Shown here in pieces: positions 18,103 through 26,997 of a stretch of DNA of 64,000 bases. The translations under genes and the position numbers were made by a program. The stretch's first letter is position 1; every line of letters begins with the position of its first letter. Origin of the DNA: JAVJUV01 sp047314965. GTDB lineage: Bacteria > Pseudomonadota > Alphaproteobacteria > Rhodobacterales > Rhodobacteraceae. The notes beneath the pieces are model-generated. The model was not told the origin of the DNA. It saw nothing but the letters and a program-made list of their open reading frames with translations, and did not search any database. The stretch covers positions 1 through 64,000 of the forward strand of contig NZ_JBLBVK010000035.1 of NCBI RefSeq assembly GCF_047314965.1. Reading direction: 5' to 3'.

Positions 18103-19613
18103 TCGGCGTGTACCTTTGGACTAAGTCGCCTGCGGCGGCGCTCAAAGAAGATCGGCAGCAGCAGCGATACGATAAGCGCGACCCAGAGGACGTTGCCAAG
18201 GGTCGACGAGAAGAGGACGGAGACATCGCCGCCCGACTTTTTCAGGGCCAGCAGGAAGTATCGTTCAAGCAATGGTCCGAGTATGACACCGATCAGGATC
18301 GCCGCGACGTGGTAGCCCGTCCGTCGCGCGATGTATCCGAGAAAGCCAAAGGCGAGTGCGAGGTACATGTCGAACATGTATTCACGGGGCACGAAGCCGC
18401 CCACCAGCGTGAACGAGATGATGAGAGGCGCCAGATAGATCGTCGGCACCGTGGTGACGTGGCTCATGTACCGCGAGAGCGGCAGGATCGTGAAAAACAT
18501 GAACAGGTAAGACAATGCCATCGCCATGAACATGCCGTAGCCGACTTCCGGTTGCCGCTGGAACAGCGAGGGGCCGAAGCCGACGCCGTGGAATTGCATG
18601 ACGACGAGCATGATCGCCGCCGTCGCACCTCCGGGGATACCGAGAACGAGAAGCGGAACAAGCGTGCCCGAGGTGACGCCGTTGTTGGCGCTTTCGGGCG
18701 CGATCAGGCCCTCTGGGTGTCCGGTGCCGTAGCGCTCGGGGGTCGAGGAATAAGTGCGGGACTGCTGGTAGGCGACGAAGCTGGCGATGGAAGCGCCCGC
18801 GCCCGGGATCACGCCGATGACGAGGCCGATGAGCGAGGTCCAGACGATGTGCCACCAGCGGGAAAGGGCGATGGTCACGCCTTCGAACGTGTCATGCCAG
18901 TTAGGGGACTTGGGCTCGGCGTCTTCCGAGATGATCACCTTCTTCTCGATGATCATGAAAGCTTCCGAGACGGCGAAGAGGCCGACAAGCGCCGGGATCA
19001 GGGGAACGCCGTCGTAAAGCTCGAGGAATCCCATCGTGCCGCGCGGCGTGGCATAGACGACATCGGTGCCGATGGAGCCGATCATCAGGCCGAGGAAGCC
19101 CGCGATCAGGCCCTTGACCATGTCCTGTGCGGCGATCGACGCGATGAGCGAGATGCCGAAGAGCATGACGACGATCATCTCGACCGAGTGCATGTAGAAA
19201 CCGACGCGAGCCAGAAGTGGCATCGTTGCAAGTGCGATGAGCGTCGTTAGCAGACCGCCAATGCAGGAGGCGACAAAGGAAATGGACAGTGCCTGCTGGC
19301 CCTTGCCGGCCTTCGCCATCGGGTAGCCGTCGAGCGGTGTCGCCGCAGCTCCGGCGGTGCCAGGGATGTTGACAAGGATCGCCGGAATGCCGGCCCCCAT
19401 GCGCGCCGCGCAATAGAGCGTGACCATGAAGATGATCCCGGTCTCGACATCCATCGCCAGCGTGAGCGGCAGCAGGATGATGATCGTGTTGGCTGCCGAG
19501 AAGCCCGGGATGCCACCGACGATCAGCCCGAGGAAGATCGTCGGGACGATGACCCACCAATAGGACATGGTGTGAAGAAAGACTTCGAAGAGGAGGGACG
19601 CCGTCTCACCCAT
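18099..19613 (-). CDS. tctA: Tripartite tricarboxylate transporter, large membrane subunit TctA
   Basis: A 504-residue very hydrophobic protein with about 11-12 membrane helices. It has the family signatures GGIPGFSAANTIIILLPL and PAILVNIPGTAGAAATPLDG near the N-terminus and the related GVIPGAGASIASFVAYQQSR in the second half, which reflects the internal duplication of TctA. It forms the channel of a secondary transporter with TctB and is fed by the periplasmic TctC. It overlaps the tctB stop by eight bases. Usual substrates are citrate, tricarballylate and aromatic carboxylates such as phthalate or terephthalate; the operon favours the last group. Confidence 0.93.
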   Translation of the reverse strand: MGETASLLFEVFLHTMSYWWVIVPTIFLGLIVGGIPGFSAANTIIILLPLTLAMDVETGIIFMVTLYCAARMGAGIPAILVNIPGTAGAAATPLDGYPMAKAGKGQQALSISFVASCIGGLLTTLIALATMPLLARVGFYMHSVEMIVVMLFGISLIASIAAQDMVKGLIAGFLGLMIGSIGTDVVYATPRGTMGFLELYDGVPLIPALVGLFAVSEAFMIIEKKVIISEDAEPKSPNWHDTFEGVTIALSRWWHIVWTSLIGLVIGVIPGAGASIASFVAYQQSRTYSSTPERYGTGHPEGLIAPESANNGVTSGTLVPLLVLGIPGGATAAIMLVVMQFHGVGFGPSLFQRQPEVGYGMFMAMALSYLFMFFTILPLSRYMSHVTTVPTIYLAPLIISFTLVGGFVPREYMFDMYLALAFGFLGYIARRTGYHVAAILIGVILGPLLERYFLLALKKSGGDVSVLFSSTLGNVLWVALIVSLLLPIFFERRRRRLSPKVHAE

Positions 19614-20097
19614 TGGCCAGCACCGCCTTCATCGTCGTTTCGAACCAGCCGCGCGGAAACCGTGTGTCGAAGGCCCAGATGAACACCGCCCATCCGACGA
19701 GCGCGATCGCTGCCGAGAGGCCGAAGATGAAGGGCACCCGCTGGAAGCGTGAAAGCATGGTCATCGAGGCGAAGAGAAAGAGAAAGGTCGCCAGCGTGAA
19801 GCCCAACGGCTCGATCAGCAGGCAGAAGCCCAGAGTGGCTGCGAGGAGGCCGATGCGTCCCGTCGCGATGTCCTGCCGGCTGACAAGGTTTGCGAAGCCG
19901 AGCGACCCCTCGCCGCGCGCAAGCCAGAGGATGCAGCGCAGGATGAAGATACCCGAAACCAGAAGCAGGATGCCGCCGACCATGAAGGCCGAGACCTGGG
20001 CGGTCCAGGGCGAGTTCCAAATCGTGGTGAAGTAGTAGATGGTGAACGCGACTGCCAGGATCGGGATCACCAGCTCGCCGCCGAGTTGACGTTTCAT
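19606..20097 (-). CDS. tctB: Tripartite tricarboxylate transporter, small membrane subunit TctB
   Basis: A 163-residue protein with four predicted membrane helices (IPILAVAFTIYYFTTI, FMVGGILLLVSGIFIL, IGLLAATLGFCLLIEPLGF, LSAAIALVGWAVFIW). The size and the central PLGF motif fit TctB. It lies between the binding-protein gene (52-base gap) and tctA (8-base overlap) in the usual order C-B-A. Confidence 0.9.
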   Translation of the reverse strand: MKRQLGGELVIPILAVAFTIYYFTTIWNSPWTAQVSAFMVGGILLLVSGIFILRCILWLARGEGSLGFANLVSRQDIATGRIGLLAATLGFCLLIEPLGFTLATFLFLFASMTMLSRFQRVPFIFGLSAAIALVGWAVFIWAFDTRFPRGWFETTMKAVLANG

Positions 20098-20149
20098 TTT
20101 CCAGCCTCTTAAGGATGCGGCGGGCCGGTGGCCCAGCCCGCCGTTCAGG

Positions 20150-21145
20150 TCACGCGCCGGTCAGGAGCGGCTTGTACTTGGCGCCGAGCTCCAGCATCGC
20201 CTGCATGAATGCGGCGCATTCCTCGACCCCACCGTAGCTGAGATACTCTGGCGTGCCGCCGTTGGCGACGTAGGCCTCGAGTAGCGCCGGATCCTCGAAA
20301 GTCGCCTTGAACGTGTCCTGAAGGATCTGGAACCGGTCGGGATGATCCTCGGCCGCCTTCCTGTGGATGGCGAAGGCGCGGGAGGACAGCATCTCGGGCA
20401 GGTCGGTGCCATAGGCGTCGTTCATCGAGGGCGCGTTGTCGAGCCCCTCGCCCACACGGTTCTCACCGAAGACGAGCAGTGTCTTCACCGCGTCGCCCGC
20501 CGAGATCACAGTACCCGAGGTCAAGACCGAGAAGTCGACCTCGCCGGTGACCGCGCCCGCGACGGTGTTCTTGCCGCCGGAGAGCGGGATCAGGTTGAAT
20601 TGCGCGCCGGTAACCTCGCCCAGCGACAGCAGGCCGATCGAGGCCGGGTGCGCCATCCGGCTGGTGCCCACGTTGAGCACGCGCTCTTTCCCGGCAGCGA
20701 TGATGTCGTCCATCGTCTGGAGCGGGCTTTCCGCACCGACGAAAAGGCAGCCCGGGTCAACGTCAACGCGGCCGAAGTAGAAGTAGTCATCGACGCTGAA
20801 ACTTTCGGGTTCCTGCATGGCCCAGTTCAGCACTTCGGGACCCATGTTGCCGAAAATCAGGCTGTAGGCGTCGGGCTCGTTCTTGCCCATGTAGACCTCG
20901 TAGCCGACGCGGCCCGACGCGCCCGGGAAGAAGCCTGGCTCGAAGTCAACGCCAAGCTTTGTCTTCCAGACCTCGGCAAAGGCGCGAAAATTACGATCGG
21001 CGCCGCCACCTTCACGTGTCGGAATGATGACGCTGATGTTGCGCTCGGGATAGCCCGCAGCGCGGGCGATTTGGGGCGCTGCAAGCGTCATGGCGGACGC
21101 CGCGGCGCCGGTCTTCAGAAAGCCTCTACGGTCGAGACAGATCAT
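20150..21145 (-). CDS. tctC: Tripartite tricarboxylate transporter binding protein TctC (Bug family)
   Basis: A 331-residue periplasmic binding protein. The ATG at 21145 is preceded by GGAGGAG and gives MICLDRRGFLKTG, a clear twin-arginine signal followed by a hydrophobic stretch and cleavage near ARAAGYPE. The mature part begins with ISVIIPTREGGGADRNFR, the ligand-binding loop of Bug proteins, and contains NVGTSRMAHPASIGLL. It captures the carboxylate substrate and delivers it to TctAB. Export by Tat instead of Sec is less common for this family but known. A longer frame upstream of 21145 has no ribosome site. Confidence 0.92.
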   Translation of the reverse strand: MICLDRRGFLKTGAAASAMTLAAPQIARAAGYPERNISVIIPTREGGGADRNFRAFAEVWKTKLGVDFEPGFFPGASGRVGYEVYMGKNEPDAYSLIFGNMGPEVLNWAMQEPESFSVDDYFYFGRVDVDPGCLFVGAESPLQTMDDIIAAGKERVLNVGTSRMAHPASIGLLSLGEVTGAQFNLIPLSGGKNTVAGAVTGEVDFSVLTSGTVISAGDAVKTLLVFGENRVGEGLDNAPSMNDAYGTDLPEMLSSRAFAIHRKAAEDHPDRFQILQDTFKATFEDPALLEAYVANGGTPEYLSYGGVEECAAFMQAMLELGAKYKPLLTGA

Positions 21146-21216
21146 ATTCTCCTCCTTTTTCGATGCGCTTTGTGTTGTCTTTTCCCACCGGTTTGCGCCC
21201 GGCCGGCGGGTTTCGT

Positions 21217-22233
21217 TCAGGTGTCCATCACGGATGGGTGGAACATTTCCTCGACCGCGACCTTTCGGGCCGCAAGGTATTGCTCCGTCGAGTAACGGCA
21301 GACGGCCTCCAACTCGGCACGGTTCGCCGCGACGCCGTATTTCCAGTAGTCGCTGCCCATCGCGGCAATCGTTCGTTCCATCCCGGCGTTGAGCCACGGC
21401 AAAGACAAGCGGTTTGCATTGCCAAGCCAGACCTTTCGGAGTCGGCCGAGCGCGTCGTTCTTTGCTTCCAGGAATGCTTGGTAAAGCGCGCGCGGAACCC
21501 AGGGATGCGCTTCGGCCAGCGATCTACGCAAGCCGACCAGATGCATGATGGGGAAGAAGCCCGTCTTTGCATGGTAGGCGCGCTCTGCGGCCTCGAAGTC
21601 GGGAAAAAGGCGGACGAAACGGCCGTCGCCGTCAAGAAAGGCTTGAGGCGGCTTCGGGGCCAGCAGCCCGTCGATCTCGCCCGATTGAAGAAGAGACTGA
21701 AGCGTCTCTCCCTCGTTTATGGGCTCGACGATCATTCCTTCAGGCAAAGACAACTCCAGCCGCTCGCGGCGTACGCCAGCGTCAAGAGCTCCTGTTCTCC
21801 AGCGGACGTCCGCGGCATTTACACCGTATTCGTCCTTCAGGATGCCCCGCATCCAGAGTGCCGCTGTCATCTGGTACTCGGGTACGCCTATGGTCTTGCC
21901 CTTGAAGTCCGCGGGTGTCTCGATGCGCGCGCCACGTCGAGCGAAGAATCCAGAGTGACGGAAGGCACGACTTATAAAAGCAGGAATAGCGACGTACTCA
22001 CCAACTCCCCTGGAAATCTGCAATATATAGCTGGAGATCGACATTTCGGTGATGTCGTAGGGCGCTGCGCTGACTGCAGCAGGAAACAGCTTCGAAGTCG
22101 GTTCAATGACGCTTTTGAGTCTGATACCTGGCACGCTAATCCGGCGCTCGTGAAGGGCCATTACGCGGTCATGGTCCCAGGTGGCAAGGGATAGTGCGAG
22201 CGGCGCCTCATTTGTCTCTATCGCTGTAACCAT
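21217..22233 (-). CDS. 4,5-dihydroxyphthalate decarboxylase-family protein
   Basis: A 338-residue protein of the Pht5/NMT1-like fold. It has the family start LALSLATWDHDRVMALHERR, the middle IEPTSKLFPA...YDITEMSISSYI and KTIGVPEYQMTAALWMRGIL. The family contains 4,5-dihydroxyphthalate decarboxylase and periplasmic-binding-like paralogues. This member has no signal peptide, so a cytoplasmic enzyme fits better. I prefer the ATG at 22233 because GAGGCGGGA lies directly in front and the stop of the small upstream frame falls eight bases before it; an in-frame ATG at 22266 is also possible. Its place ahead of tctCBA and a molybdenum hydroxylase suggests decarboxylation of a hydroxylated aromatic acid. 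Confidence 0.8.
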   Translation of the reverse strand: MVTAIETNEAPLALSLATWDHDRVMALHERRISVPGIRLKSVIEPTSKLFPAAVSAAPYDITEMSISSYILQISRGVGEYVAIPAFISRAFRHSGFFARRGARIETPADFKGKTIGVPEYQMTAALWMRGILKDEYGVNAADVRWRTGALDAGVRRERLELSLPEGMIVEPINEGETLQSLLQSGEIDGLLAPKPPQAFLDGDGRFVRLFPDFEAAERAYHAKTGFFPIMHLVGLRRSLAEAHPWVPRALYQAFLEAKNDALGRLRKVWLGNANRLSLPWLNAGMERTIAAMGSDYWKYGVAANRAELEAVCRYSTEQYLAARKVAVEEMFHPSVMDT

Positions 22234-22240
22234 TCCCGCC

Positions 22241-22390
22241 TCAGGTGACTTTGAAAACCATTGCACTGAGACCTTCGCACCCGGTCTCCCTTGCCTCGCC
22301 TTTCTGAATGACGACCATATCCCCAGGCATGCCTAAAAGGATCATATCTTCGGCGTTAGGCACGAAGTTCTTGGAAGGGTAGGAAATCAA
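22241..22390 (-). CDS. Small leader ORF of the aromatic-acid operon, 49 residues
   Basis: From a TTG (complement of 22388-22390) to a TGA at 22241, with GAGGG upstream. The product is ISYPSKNFVPNAEDMILLGM... ending GLSAMVFKVT. It is coding-like, and its stop lies eight bases before the preferred start of the decarboxylase gene, as expected for translational coupling. I do not recognise it. It could also be the damaged end of a longer gene, because the frame further upstream is interrupted. Confidence 0.35.
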   Translation of the reverse strand: MISYPSKNFVPNAEDMILLGMPGDMVVIQKGEARETGCEGLSAMVFKVT

Positions 22391-22986
22391 TTCGCAACCC
22401 TCCAAATTGTCTGGTTCAAGTTTCCTTCCCCGGGCGGATCACCAGATACCGTTATCCTTAAGGCGACTTCACTGATATGCCTGACCTCGGACAACGGCCG
22501 GGTCGACCGACGTGAGCTGATCGCTCGAATAGGACCCCGACGCGCAGGGGCAAACGAATTCGTTTCTTTCACCCGTGGGTCTATGAGCGGCGGTGCTCAG
22601 TGGCGAATTTGGACAATGAGCCGTCCATGTCAGTCCCTCCACTGGACGAGCGCACCATAATCAATGGATCATTGCAACCGAATTGAGTCATCACTTCCCG
22701 AGACCCCTTATTCGCTACTTTCAAAATGCCGCAAAGCCAGCACATATGCGCGACGTTAAGAGGCGCCAGAGATGCTATAACCGCCCGGCGCATTGGATGG
22801 TCGCTCTGTCCGTTAGGCGGTCATTCCTGAAAATCGTCTGGGTATCTGCATAAAGCGCGTTGCGGGGCCTCGCTCGTCAACGACTTGGACCAGGACAAGC
22901 CCGAGCGAGCTCACAGCAAATCACCACGAGAAGATCGGTGCGCTGATTTCTGCTATAGTGTCGGATAAGACGCAGGGGAGGGACTT
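22391..22986. other. Divergent intergenic region, about 600 bases
   Basis: It separates the aromatic-acid operon (minus) from the ankyrin-cytochrome gene (plus) and so holds both promoters. Short minus-strand frames at 22387-22572 and 22581-22793 have no ribosome site or recognisable domain. GC content drops from here to the right. Confidence 0.4.
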
Positions 22987-23817
22987 ATGAAAAGAATGAC
23001 GATATTGCTGGGCGGTCTCATGACAGGGGCATTATTCGCTTTTCCCGCTGCGGCAGAAATGATCCACCTGATGGCGCGTAAAGGAGATGTTGAAAAGGTT
23101 CTGGCTGAGATCGAAAAGGGAGTGCCAGTCGATCTTCCCAGCACTCTCCATACGACCGTGCCCGGGGTTTCCCCGCTATCTGTTGCCGCACAGTTCGGAC
23201 GAACTGACGTCGTCATTGCGCTTCTTGAAAAAGGTGCGGACCCCGACTTCAACCGGCCTGCTGAAGTAATGGAGGGCGACAACGATGTGCTTGGCGCGCC
23301 AATCCATGAGGCAGCGCGAAACGGCCATGCAGAGATTGTTCAACTGTTGATCGACGCGGGCGCAAATCCGACGCTTGAGGACCCGGGACTTGGTACACCG
23401 CTGCACCAAGCACGTCGCTGGGATCATGCGGAAGCTGCTGGCATCCTCTTAGCGAATGGAGCCGAGGAAACTGTGCAGGCCCCGTCAATTGAGCCCTTAC
23501 TGGCCTTGGCAGACACTGCGAACGGGCAGAAGCTCGCAAACGGCTGCGGTCTGTGTCACAGCCTCGAAACCGGAAGCACAGACATCATCACAGGGCCCAG
23601 TCTATGGGGCATAGTTGGACGCAAGATCGGCGAGGTTGACGCATTCGAGTACTCGGACGTGATGGCGTCACGTGGTGGCACTTGGGACTACGATGCGCTG
23701 AACTCGCTCCTCGCTTCACCGACCGCCTATATGCCTGGGACAAAGATGGAGATTTCCGGCGTTTCGACGCCTGAGGCGCGTGCCGACCTGATCGCCTATC
23801 TTCGAACTCTCCAGTGA
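22987..23817 (+). CDS. Periplasmic ankyrin-repeat / cytochrome c fusion protein
   Basis: A 276-residue exported protein. A Sec signal (MKRMTILLGGLMTGALFAFPAAA) is followed by about four ankyrin repeats (residues 24-160; for example SPLSVAAQFGRTDVVIALLEKGAD and PIHEAARNGHAEIVQLLID, shown in part) and then a class I cytochrome c domain. The haem site is C187-G-L-C190-H191 and the likely sixth ligand is Met254 in MPGTKM. The ribosome site GGGGAGGG is strong. Ankyrin domains bind proteins, so the fusion may tether an electron carrier to a periplasmic partner. The gene stands alone. Function is inference; the domains are clear. Confidence 0.88.
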   Translation: MKRMTILLGGLMTGALFAFPAAAEMIHLMARKGDVEKVLAEIEKGVPVDLPSTLHTTVPGVSPLSVAAQFGRTDVVIALLEKGADPDFNRPAEVMEGDNDVLGAPIHEAARNGHAEIVQLLIDAGANPTLEDPGLGTPLHQARRWDHAEAAGILLANGAEETVQAPSIEPLLALADTANGQKLANGCGLCHSLETGSTDIITGPSLWGIVGRKIGEVDAFEYSDVMASRGGTWDYDALNSLLASPTAYMPGTKMEISGVSTPEARADLIAYLRTLQ

Positions 23818-23912
23818 TGACCCATTTCCCCTGCCTTAAGCAGCGCCGCCTTCACCGCAGGTCATCCCAACCGGAGGGCTGAGTTGAAAAAGACGAAACG
23901 GAGCCTTCTCAA

Positions 23913-24620
23913 ATGGAACTCAAGAACAAAGTCATTCTCATCACCGGTGCATCTGGTGGCATTGGCGCGGCTGCAGCGCAACGATTGGCCGGACGGGGAA
24001 TGTCGATCGCGCTAGCCGGTCGGAATATTAAGAAGCTCGAAAGCGTTGCCGAAGATTGCAGGACACTCGGGGGAGTAGCCGAGATATTTCCCGGTGAGAT
24101 CACAGATGAAAACTACACGTCAGGTCTCCCACATGCTGTCAAAGAGCGATTTGGAGGCCTGCATGCGCTCTTTAACAACGCAGGGGTCTTCGAGACCGGG
24201 GCATTCGATCAAGCTGATATTTCGCGATGGGACGATGCGCTTGATGTTAACTTCAGGAGCCTCCTACATCTCACAAAGGCGGCTATTCCGTACCTTTTGG
24301 AAAACGGCGAGAGCGCTGTGATCAACCTAAGCTCCATTGCTGGCCGCATGACCTTCGGCGGTGGAGGTATCTACAGTGCCACAAAACACGCGGTGCATGC
24401 ATTCTCTGGTTGTCTCTTCGAGGACCTTCGCGACCGGGGTTTGAAGGTCAGTACGATCTACCCCGGGTTCGTCGATACCGGCATGACCTCTGGTGTTGCG
24501 GGGGACCGCTCCCATATGATCCAGCCGGATGACGTCGCTCGGACGTTGGAGTTTGTCTTGGAGTTCCCCTCTAACGCCTGTCCCACCGAGATCGTCATTC
24601 GGCCGCAATTCCCCCTGTGA
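23913..24620 (+). CDS. Short-chain dehydrogenase/reductase
   Basis: A 235-residue classical SDR. It has the cofactor loop TGASGGIG, the NNAG motif, Ser in INLSSIAG and the active-site YSATK. The residues after the second strand (AGRN) favour NADP(H). SDRs oxidise or reduce hydroxyl/keto groups of small molecules; the substrate cannot be read. The ribosome site is GGAG nine bases ahead. It is 95 bases downstream of the ankyrin-cytochrome gene on the same strand and could be co-transcribed. Confidence 0.9.
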   Translation: MELKNKVILITGASGGIGAAAAQRLAGRGMSIALAGRNIKKLESVAEDCRTLGGVAEIFPGEITDENYTSGLPHAVKERFGGLHALFNNAGVFETGAFDQADISRWDDALDVNFRSLLHLTKAAIPYLLENGESAVINLSSIAGRMTFGGGGIYSATKHAVHAFSGCLFEDLRDRGLKVSTIYPGFVDTGMTSGVAGDRSHMIQPDDVARTLEFVLEFPSNACPTEIVIRPQFPL

Positions 24621-24726
24621 ACAGCAGGCATATTGGTCGTGGTACGAGGGTCACGTCGCGCCTCTCTGGTTTTTTGAAGTTTTGTGCTAGCCTACACAGA
24701 TTAATAACCGAGAACGGGGGTAGACA

Positions 24727-25155
24727 ATGTCTGGCACACACAAGGGACAATGCTTTTGCGGCGCGGTCGAAATCGAAGTAAGCGGTGAGCCCGCTGGCAT
24801 GGGGTATTGCCATTGCGAGAGTTGCCGGCACTGGTCGGCGGGCCCGGTCAATGCCTTCACACTTTGGGACCCTGACAAAGTTCGGGTGGTGAAGGGCGAA
24901 GAGCATCTTCTTCAATACAACAAGACCGAAAACACCGACCGGAAATGGTGCGCGAAATGTGGAGGCCACGTTATGGCGGGGCATCCGGGGCTCAAACTCA
25001 TCGACGTCTATGCAGCGATCATTCCTAGCGTCGCGTTTCAGCCTGGTATCCACGTCAATTACGCGGAGACAGTGCTGCCGATGAAAGATGGCCTTCCGAA
25101 GATGAAGGATTTTCCGTCTGAGTTCGGAGGGTCCGGAGAGACCGTTCCGGAATAG
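24727..25155 (+). CDS. GFA family zinc protein (Mss4/glutathione-dependent formaldehyde-activating-like)
   Basis: A 142-residue protein of the GFA fold with the family zinc ligands: CFCGAVEIEV at the N-terminus, CHCESCRHW at about residue 33 and CAKCGG near 77. The founder binds glutathione and was proposed to speed formation of S-hydroxymethylglutathione, but most members are of unknown role. A class III alcohol dehydrogenase for the next step is encoded at 33.35 kb, though not in the same operon. The ribosome site is GGGGG upstream of ATG. Confidence 0.85.
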   Translation: MSGTHKGQCFCGAVEIEVSGEPAGMGYCHCESCRHWSAGPVNAFTLWDPDKVRVVKGEEHLLQYNKTENTDRKWCAKCGGHVMAGHPGLKLIDVYAAIIPSVAFQPGIHVNYAETVLPMKDGLPKMKDFPSEFGGSGETVPE

Positions 25156-25212
25156 TCAGAACGAAACCCGTATAGGCGCGTCCAACAACCGATGAGCAAG
25201 AGAGGTGGTACC

Positions 25213-26400
25213 ATGAGACTGGTTGCAACATCTCTGCTCGTCGGTATTTGGGCCTTCGCCGCGCAGGGGCAGGAAAATCTATTTCGTCAGGCTGAAGAAG
25301 CTTTAGCCGAACTTGGCTACGAGCCTGGCGTGATCGATGGCGCCTGGGATGATGCACTTTCCGCAGCCGTGAATAGCTATAAACGCGATCGAGGTCTTGA
25401 TCCGAATGGCGACTTGTCCCTGCGCGAGTTTGCGGAATTGCGTGCCGAAGCTGCTGAAGCAGAGCAAGCGGCCAATGGAACTTTGGTTTCACCCTACGTT
25501 CCCAGCAGCGACGCGCCGGAGACACCCGAAGTCATTCGTACCGAAGGGCGCGTTCCTTATCACCGCATCATGGACTGTCGCTACGAGCATGGGATGGGGA
25601 CCATGTTCTATTCCGAGGGGCGCAAGGAAGAGTTTCATTTCACGGATGTCTGCTTCGACGCAGACGGAGGCAGGTTCTGGAGCGCAGAGAGCGTGGAGGG
25701 GTGGTCGCTTACAAATGATGCTCCCTCGTTCAAAGAATACAAAGTTATCGAAGAAGGCGTTCCGGACTGGCAGCGACACACACTGATGCTTCAGCCGCTC
25801 CCAGAGACGATCGCGCAAATGGGACTCACCTTGCCTGGAAGTACCGGAACCGGTGCAACTTGGTTTTGGCAAGTCCCGAGATCGTATCAGCCCCAGGCGG
25901 GACTCTCGCGCTTAACCATGGCCACCGGGATATTCCTCAATGAGCCACAAAACGTTGAAGCGCTGGATGGAACATTTCATGTGGCGATTTCAATGGTTCA
26001 CCGTGTCGTCGAGGGGCAGGGGAAAGCCCCCATCCTTCCTGGCATGGGATTTGTCGGTGAGGTCACCTTCGACGGCATATCTGGCGAAGGTGTTCTGGGT
26101 CCGGCGCCAAACGGCTACCTCTCCGAAGACAGTTCTGCTCAGGTCGTTCTGTCTATCAAAGACAATCTCTTGGCGGGAGCGGCCTCATTAGCAGGAGTTA
26201 ATGGCGAGAAATCGGGTCTTGAACCCACCGATTGGAAGTCTTTGGAATTGTCCGTCGACGACCTTTTTGGACGGGTCGATGGTGCAGGTGGAGAGTCGAT
26301 ATTCCTTATGGGAGCCGCCGACGGCATTGCTTATGACCGATCGGGACGCGAGTTCAAACTTCTGACAGCAATCTCCGTTCAGGGATTTCGGGCTAGGTGA
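25213..26400 (+). CDS. Exported protein with peptidoglycan-binding domain
   Basis: A 395-residue protein. The ATG at 25213 has AGAGGTGG directly in front and gives a Sec signal (MRLVATSLLVGIWAFAAQG); an in-frame ATG 21 bases upstream is less likely. Residues about 22-85 form a PG_binding_1 domain (QAEEALAELGYEPGVIDG, then a helix with AVNSYKRDRGL). The rest, about 300 residues, has no domain that I know; it contains CRYEHGMGTMFYSEG and a later region of alternating beta structure. The protein probably acts in the periplasm, anchored to murein. Function unknown. Confidence 0.75.
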   Translation: MRLVATSLLVGIWAFAAQGQENLFRQAEEALAELGYEPGVIDGAWDDALSAAVNSYKRDRGLDPNGDLSLREFAELRAEAAEAEQAANGTLVSPYVPSSDAPETPEVIRTEGRVPYHRIMDCRYEHGMGTMFYSEGRKEEFHFTDVCFDADGGRFWSAESVEGWSLTNDAPSFKEYKVIEEGVPDWQRHTLMLQPLPETIAQMGLTLPGSTGTGATWFWQVPRSYQPQAGLSRLTMATGIFLNEPQNVEALDGTFHVAISMVHRVVEGQGKAPILPGMGFVGEVTFDGISGEGVLGPAPNGYLSEDSSAQVVLSIKDNLLAGAASLAGVNGEKSGLEPTDWKSLELSVDDLFGRVDGAGGESIFLMGAADGIAYDRSGREFKLLTAISVQGFRAR

Positions 26401-26501
26401 GCGTCGGCACCGTCGGCAGACAAATCTCCCGGTATTGTCTGCTAAAACTGACCTTACTCTTGTCCAATCAAAGAGACCAACCGAAGCCCTGGTTGGTCAT
26501 G

Positions 26502-26927
26502 TCAGTGGAAAGATCCGTGGTTTGAGGCGATGATTTCGATGACGTTTCCATCCGGATCGCGAAAAAAAAATGAACGCCCATCCCAAGGTAGAGTCTCGGG
26601 CCATGCCCGTTCATGAATGACCATATTCATCGCCTTGAAGCGTGCCAGCTCTTCCTCGTACCACTCGCCGTCAATCTCAAAAGCTACGTGATCAAATGTG
26701 GAAAGCGATTGATCGATCTTGTCGCCACGTCCGAATAGCGCGAATAACTGCGGATGACCGACTGCCCCGAGTGGTGTTTCGAGTGGGCCGACCTCCAAAA
26801 ATATCACGCCTGGCTCGGCGTGATGGTATTCGAACCCTAAGACGTCCCGGTAAAAAGCCAATGATGTCTCGAGATCACCCACCCGTATGGCGACCTCAGC
26901 CACTCGATATGATCGCTTCCGTGCCAT
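26502..26927 (-). CDS. VOC family (glyoxalase/bleomycin-resistance fold) protein
   Basis: A 141-residue protein from the ATG at 26927; a longer frame exists upstream without a better ribosome site. It has two beta-alpha-beta-beta-beta modules: VAEVAIRVGDLETSLAFYRDV and, in the second, DHVAFEIDGEWYEEELARFK and FFRDPDGNVIEII. The metal ligands His (in DHVAF) and Glu (in VIEII) are present. The fold covers glyoxalase I, dioxygenases and resistance proteins; the substrate is unknown. It is convergent with the peptidoglycan-binding gene. Confidence 0.8.
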   Translation of the reverse strand: MARKRSYRVAEVAIRVGDLETSLAFYRDVLGFEYHHAEPGVIFLEVGPLETPLGAVGHPQLFALFGRGDKIDQSLSTFDHVAFEIDGEWYEEELARFKAMNMVIHERAWPETLPWDGRSFFFRDPDGNVIEIIASNHGSFH

Positions 26928-26997
26928 CTGCTTACCGGGCAATCTGGCTGGTGCGGTCGGAAACCTCAAGAGCTCTGCCGGGCATGGCACCCGTGTG

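Noticed and set aside
16930..18315. 461-residue plus-strand frame over the LVIVD gene
   Set aside because: Antisense shadow; the minus strand has clear family motifs and coupled starts.
18108..19250. 380-residue charged plus-strand frame over tctA
   Set aside because: Antisense of a membrane protein gives a charged product; no ribosome site.
22581..22793. 70-residue minus-strand frame before the aromatic-acid operon
   Set aside because: No ribosome site and no recognisable domain; a decayed gene is possible but cannot be supported.
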